A stretch of DNA of 9,973 nucleotides, taken from assembly GCA_965371945.1 (NCBI GenBank), contig CBDVAK010000120.1, positions 1-9,973 on the forward strand, in the 5' to 3' direction. The position numbers were made by a program, and so were the translations under genes. Under the pieces are notes generated by a model. The model saw only the letters and a program-made list of their open reading frames with translations. It was not told where the DNA came from and did no database searches. This document shows, in pieces, positions 6,913 through 9,973 of this stretch. Every line of letters starts with the position of its first letter. Position 1 is the first letter of the stretch. The stretch comes from CBDVAK01 sp965371945 (GTDB lineage Bacteria; Pseudomonadota; Gammaproteobacteria; Competibacterales; JAHEDQ01).

Positions 6913-7161
6913 ATGGACACTGAACAGATTCACAGCGCGGTAGTGGCGAGCCTGATGGAGATCGCCCCGGAGATCGACCCCATCAGTCTCGAACCCGACG
7001 TCGAGTTTCGCGATCAGGTGGATATGGATTCCATGGACATGCTCAATTTCGTCACCGCGCTGCATCGTCGTACCGGTATCGAGGTGCCGGACAACGACTA
7101 TCTGCAGCTGAGCAGCGTGGATGCCTGCGTGCGTTATCTCGCCAAGCACCTGTCGGGTTAA
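6913..7161 (+). CDS. Stand-alone acyl carrier protein in the dehydrogenase operon
   Basis: This small acidic protein of 82 residues has the four-helix acyl carrier pattern. Its carrier motif is VDMDSMDML (36-44), with Ser40 as the probable 4'-phosphopantetheine site and Met in place of the usual Leu after it. Helix III/IV sequences TGIEVPDNDY and VDACVRYLAKHL complete the domain. The ATG at 6913 is preceded by AGGGAG at 6902-6907; an earlier in-frame ATG at 6886 lies inside the E2 gene and would add a non-ACP tail. It starts one base after the E2 stop and ends the operon, so it should be made together with the dehydrogenase. Classic housekeeping AcpP lies next to fab genes, which are absent here, so this is an accessory ACP. 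Its acyl load and loading enzyme are unknown. Confidence 0.88.
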   Translation: MDTEQIHSAVVASLMEIAPEIDPISLEPDVEFRDQVDMDSMDMLNFVTALHRRTGIEVPDNDYLQLSSVDACVRYLAKHLSG

Positions 7162-7179
7162 AAATCGAAAGTAGAACTC

Positions 7180-7203
7180 GGAGGCTGTTCTCGCGCAGCC
7201 TCC
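7180..7203. terminator. Hairpin between convergent ACP and transporter genes
   Basis: GGAGGCTG (7180-7187) and CAGCCTCC (7196-7203) form a perfect 8-bp stem with an 8-base loop. It lies 18 bases after the ACP stop, and its right arm touches the stop codon of the minus-strand gene. On the plus strand no T-tract follows. On the minus strand a run of five T appears only about 15 bases beyond the stem. It may serve as a two-way terminator or mRNA-end stabiliser; termination itself is inferred. Confidence 0.5.
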
Positions 7204-8591
7204 TAGGAGGCACCAGCCAGTTGCAGTTGGTTGCGTTCGCTGAGCCGCCGGTGTTCACGGATGACTATCATCGCAAAACCGAACCACACCAGCACCAGCC
7301 CGACGTTGAGGATGAAGTAGGCGCTGATCGGCAGATCCAGCACCTGTACCCCGATCAGCACGGTCAGCGCGGCGATACCGTCACCGATGCGCACGAACAG
7401 CGTGTCGATGGTTGGTTTGCCCTTGTATTTGATCTCTGCCCTGACGGGAACCCACAACACATGCCGGGCCGTATTGTTGATTGAATAGTCGGTGGCGTTT
7501 TCCGCGATCTTCATGATCTTGACGATGATCAGCACCGGGATCAGAGCCATCACGGCGTAGGAAAACAGGGCGACCACGGGCATCATCATCAGTAATACGC
7601 CAAAGCCGCCGTAGCGGAGCAACCTGGCCGCGACGAAGCCCTGCAGCAACAGCGCCACCACGTTGACCCAGAAATAGAAATTGCCATAAAAAGCAGCGGT
7701 GCCGTCACGGGTGAAAACGAGCAGGTCCTCCGGCGTGGTGATACCCAGTTGCGCGGCGCTGCCTTGCAAGGATTCCTGCACCACCCGAAACAGCAGGTTC
7801 TCGCCGTTGGTGTTGACCCAACTCAGCAGCAGCGTGACGATGGCGGTCGCCAGCAAAAAACGATTCGACAGCACCACCTTGAGCGCGCTGCCCTCGTGGC
7901 TGCGATCGCCGCTGTCGGCATGCTCGATGACGGCTGGCCGCTCGCGCGCATCCACCAGCCGGGTCAGCACAAGCGAGAGGCTCAACGGGATCAGAGCGAT
8001 GATCAACAGCCACTCGCTGCCGAATCCTCCCCATTCAATCACCCCCGTAGTGATCCATGACCCCAGTGCCGCCCCCGAGGTGGCGCCCAGCGCGATCAGC
8101 GGCAGCAGTCGATCACCACGACCATCGTGGTAGATATCCGCGGCAAAGGTGAAGAACTGGGCCACCACGAATACGCCGAACATGCCGACCCACAGGTAGA
8201 ACAGAATTCCGGTGACCGGCAAGACCTTGATGAAGAAGCCCGGCTGAAGAAACCAGAACACCACCATATTGGACATACAGAAAAGCAGGGCCCCGGTGAT
8301 CAACCGGTTGCGGCTCAAATGCTCGGAAAGGCGCCCGTACCACCAGACGATCGGCAGCAGCAACAAACTCTGTCCGAAGCTTGAATAAGCCTTGACCTCC
8401 ATCTTCGACAGACCACTGATGTCGGAAACCGCGATCCAGCCTTCGCGTAGTGGCTTGATGAAATAGTAAGCGCACAGGATCAGAAAGACGTTGGCGAACA
8501 ACATCAGCGCGGTGGCGCCTTCACCAGCGCGGATATCGGTAAACACGCGCAGCGCGCGCTCCACCAAGGTTGGCTGCAGGGTGGTTTGCAA
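7203..8591 (-). CDS. Npt1/Npt2 family nucleotide transporter-like membrane protein
   Basis: The 462-residue inner-membrane protein has about 11-12 hydrophobic segments (roughly 27-47, 68-85, 97-116, 124-150, 163-184, 193-211, 245-261, 302-323, 331-358, 404-419, 423-445) and a polar loop at 212-240. The blocks YYFIKPLREG (42-51), KIAENATDYS (361-370) and KYKGKPTIDT (388-397) are typical of the Npt1/Npt2 branch related to the ATP:ADP antiporters of intracellular bacteria and plastids. Free-living relatives are common and their substrates are mostly unknown, so ATP/ADP exchange should not be assumed. The start codon is TTG, because no ATG or GTG fits before the first membrane segment. GGAG six bases upstream on that strand supports it. 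It is transcribed towards the operon, and its upstream region is shared with the reductase gene. Confidence 0.85.
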   Translation of the reverse strand: MQTTLQPTLVERALRVFTDIRAGEGATALMLFANVFLILCAYYFIKPLREGWIAVSDISGLSKMEVKAYSSFGQSLLLLPIVWWYGRLSEHLSRNRLITGALLFCMSNMVVFWFLQPGFFIKVLPVTGILFYLWVGMFGVFVVAQFFTFAADIYHDGRGDRLLPLIALGATSGAALGSWITTGVIEWGGFGSEWLLIIALIPLSLSLVLTRLVDARERPAVIEHADSGDRSHEGSALKVVLSNRFLLATAIVTLLLSWVNTNGENLLFRVVQESLQGSAAQLGITTPEDLLVFTRDGTAAFYGNFYFWVNVVALLLQGFVAARLLRYGGFGVLLMMMPVVALFSYAVMALIPVLIIVKIMKIAENATDYSINNTARHVLWVPVRAEIKYKGKPTIDTLFVRIGDGIAALTVLIGVQVLDLPISAYFILNVGLVLVWFGFAMIVIREHRRLSERNQLQLAGAS

Positions 8592-8635
8592 ATGAATCTC
8601 CGCGCCGTGAAGGCGGTAGTCACTGTCCGGATCGC

Positions 8636-8664
8636 AGTGTAGCGCCGAAGATCCTCGGCTCCAA
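8636..8664 (-). promoter_or_regulatory. Candidate sigma70 promoter of the transporter gene
   Basis: Read on the minus strand, TTGGAG (8659-8664) is followed after exactly 17 bases by TACACT (8636-8641). Each hexamer matches the sigma70 consensus at four of six positions, with optimal spacing. Transcription would start near 8629, giving a leader of about 38 bases before the TTG start at 8591. The spacer contains an inverted repeat, listed separately. Confidence 0.45.
8644..8659. promoter_or_regulatory. Inverted repeat inside the transporter promoter spacer
   Basis: GCCGA (8644-8648) and TCGGC (8655-8659) form an inverted repeat around AGATCC, whose core GATC is itself palindromic. It lies between the proposed -35 and -10, where a bound protein would repress. 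It may be an operator; chance occurrence in GC-rich DNA is possible. Confidence 0.25.
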
Positions 8665-8669
8665 ATGCT

Positions 8670-8683
8670 TGTGAGATTTCACA
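8670..8683. promoter_or_regulatory. Palindrome TGTGA-N4-TCACA in the divergent intergenic region
   Basis: TGTGAGATTTCACA is a near-perfect 14-base palindrome. The half-sites equal those of CRP (TGTGA/TCACA), but the spacing is four bases rather than six, so a CRP site is doubtful. It lies just upstream of the proposed -35 of the transporter promoter, where an activator would bind, and also upstream of the reductase gene. Confidence 0.35.
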
Positions 8684-8801
8684 GTCAGAGGTGAGTTCGC
8701 GGCGGTGGTGAAGCTGGCCTATGCTTTTCTTTACCGGTGGATCTGTATGGCGGACAGGTGGGCACCTAACAGTCACCAGCGGTGAGGAGGCGAAGGCGCG
8801 G

Positions 8802-9851
8802 ATGAATGCGGTCGATTCGGGGGCTGCCACCACCCGGGTAACGCGGGAAGGGAACCCGGTGCGGGTATGTGTATTCGGCGCCGGGGCAATTGGCGGTGTG
8901 GTGGCTGTGAAGCTGGCGGAAACCGGGCACGATCCATTGGTGGTCGCCCGCGGCAGGGTGCTTGAAGCACTGCGCGATGGTCCGGCTCATTGCCGGGATC
9001 ACGGCCGCGAGTACCGGCAAAGGTTACGGGTGCTGTCTTCGGATGACACCGAGAGTGCCGGAGTTCAGGATCTGCTGCTGATCGCGGTCAAAGCCTATCA
9101 TCTGGCTGCCGCAATCCCACGGCTGACTCCGCTGATCGGACCGGATACTGTCGTGGTGCCGATGCTCAATGGTCTGCCCTGGTGGTATTGCAAGGGGCTT
9201 TTGGGTCCGCTGGCGGGTCGCGATCTGGCCAGCATCGACCCGGGCGGGCGGATCGACAAGGCACTGCCGGCCAGACAGCTGGTCGGTTGTTCGGTCTATA
9301 TCGCTGCTTCATGCCCCCGGCCGGGCCACTATCTGAATGTCGGACCCCGTACCCTGGTGCTGGGTGCGGTGGACCCCGGCAGTACAGCACTGTCGGGCGT
9401 GGCCTCGAGGGCGTTGGCCAGTGCCGGTTTTCGGGTCCGGGAGAGCACGGATATCCGTCACGCAATCTGGGAAAAGCTGTGGGGCAACGCCTTCGTCAAT
9501 CCGGTATCGGTGTTGACCGGTGCGCTCATGAACCAGTTGTTCGCGGATCCGCGGGTGAGCGCGCTGGGACGCGCCATGGTGGCCGAAGTGTGTGCGGTGG
9601 CCGCCGGCAGCGGGGTTACGGTACACACCGACATCGAGGCGCGTTGGCGTCGGTGGGGGGCGGTCGAGGACTTCAGGACCTCGATGCTGCAGGATTTCGA
9701 GCAGGGCAGACCGATCGAGTTGGAGACCATACTCGGTGCCGTATGCGAGCTCGGTCGGTTGACCGCGACGGCGACACCGACCCTGGATCTGATCTATGCA
9801 TTGACACGGCAGAAGGCCGAGCTGGCCGGGTGCTACCCGGATCTTTTGTAG
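8802..9851 (+). CDS. Ketopantoate reductase family protein (2-dehydropantoate 2-reductase, PanE/ApbA-like)
   Basis: This NADPH-dependent reductase family converts 2-dehydropantoate to pantoate for coenzyme A synthesis; many paralogues act on other 2-oxo acids. From ATG 8802 the product has 349 residues. VFGAGAIGG (Rossmann GxGxxG, 26-31) binds the nucleotide. IAVKAYH and PMLNGLPWW follow in the N-domain. The C-domain has IWEKLWGNAFVNP with Lys225, the probable catalytic lysine, and SMLQDFEQGRPIELE with Glu306/Glu308 near the position of the substrate-binding glutamate. Three starts compete: ATG 8721 (weak ribosome site), ATG 8802 (GAGGAGG 8784-8790, spacing 11) and GTG 8859 (AAGGGA 8848-8853, spacing five, beginning right at the Rossmann strand). 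8859 would give 330 residues, closer to the family norm, and is a serious alternative. The family is certain, pantoate as product is not. Confidence 0.85.
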   Translation: MNAVDSGAATTRVTREGNPVRVCVFGAGAIGGVVAVKLAETGHDPLVVARGRVLEALRDGPAHCRDHGREYRQRLRVLSSDDTESAGVQDLLLIAVKAYHLAAAIPRLTPLIGPDTVVVPMLNGLPWWYCKGLLGPLAGRDLASIDPGGRIDKALPARQLVGCSVYIAASCPRPGHYLNVGPRTLVLGAVDPGSTALSGVASRALASAGFRVRESTDIRHAIWEKLWGNAFVNPVSVLTGALMNQLFADPRVSALGRAMVAEVCAVAAGSGVTVHTDIEARWRRWGAVEDFRTSMLQDFEQGRPIELETILGAVCELGRLTATATPTLDLIYALTRQKAELAGCYPDLL

Positions 9852-9896
9852 CGGGTCGGGATGCCTCACCATTTACCGGTCAGGCACCCCGACCCG
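9852..9896 (+). terminator. Large hairpin after the reductase gene, probable terminator
   Basis: Starting right after the stop codon, CGGGTCGGG (9852-9860) pairs with CCCGACCCG (9888-9896). After one A/C mismatch, TGCCT (9862-9866) pairs with AGGCA (9882-9886). The loop is 15 bases. ACTTTCTC follows, a weak T-rich tract. It is the strongest stem in the window and fits an intrinsic terminator for the reductase gene. Confidence 0.6.
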
Positions 9897-9973
9897 ACTT
9901 TCTCCGGCTGCATAGTGAGCCCCTGCACATGCAGACTGGATCGACGGGTAGGCCCGCATTAGACTGAATCACA

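Noticed and set aside
9897..9973. Possible further gene at the right edge
   Set aside because: Only 77 bases after the terminator-like hairpin, with no start, ribosome site or motif that I can support.

Overview
The window looks like chromosomal DNA of a GC-rich member of the Pseudomonadota, possibly a gammaproteobacterium. This rests on high G/C at third codon positions and on the resemblance of the central enzymes to proteobacterial families. It is an inference from memory, not from a search. Seven or eight protein genes are well supported. I see no rRNA, tRNA, CRISPR array, insertion sequence or phage gene.

Left part (1-1693): two closely spaced plus-strand genes, a small DUF6623-like beta-rich protein (83-535) and a papain-like (C1) cysteine peptidase homologue that keeps Gln57, Cys61, His198 and Asn216 but has no visible signal peptide or prodomain. 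This part is clearly richer in A/T than the rest (hand count 28/60 G+C at 361-420 against 41/60 at 6541-6600), so it may have been acquired separately.

Leader (1694-1968): no convincing gene. It holds two hairpins, one of them an 8-bp perfect stem at 1794-1812.

Centre (1969-7161): a very tight five-gene plus-strand operon. It encodes an AMP-forming acetyl/propionyl-CoA synthetase, the alpha and beta subunits of a thiamine-diphosphate 2-oxo acid dehydrogenase (E1), a compact single-lipoyl E2 acyltransferase and a stand-alone acyl carrier protein. Junctions are ATGA overlaps, an 8-nt overlap and a 1-nt gap, so the genes are probably translationally coupled. The operon has no E3 (lipoamide dehydrogenase) gene. 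The joint presence of a ligase, a decarboxylating complex and an ACP suggests a dedicated acyl-supply route, with short acyl groups made either from a free acid or from a 2-oxo acid. The actual substrate and the role of the ACP cannot be read from the sequence. This is the most interesting system in the window.

Right part (7180-9896): a convergent minus-strand gene for an Npt1/Npt2-type (ATP:ADP antiporter-like) membrane protein, read from a TTG start. A divergent ketopantoate-reductase-family gene follows on the plus strand. The shared upstream region carries a good sigma70-like promoter for the transporter and two palindromes. A strong hairpin follows the reductase gene. Nothing further is seen from 9897 to 9973.
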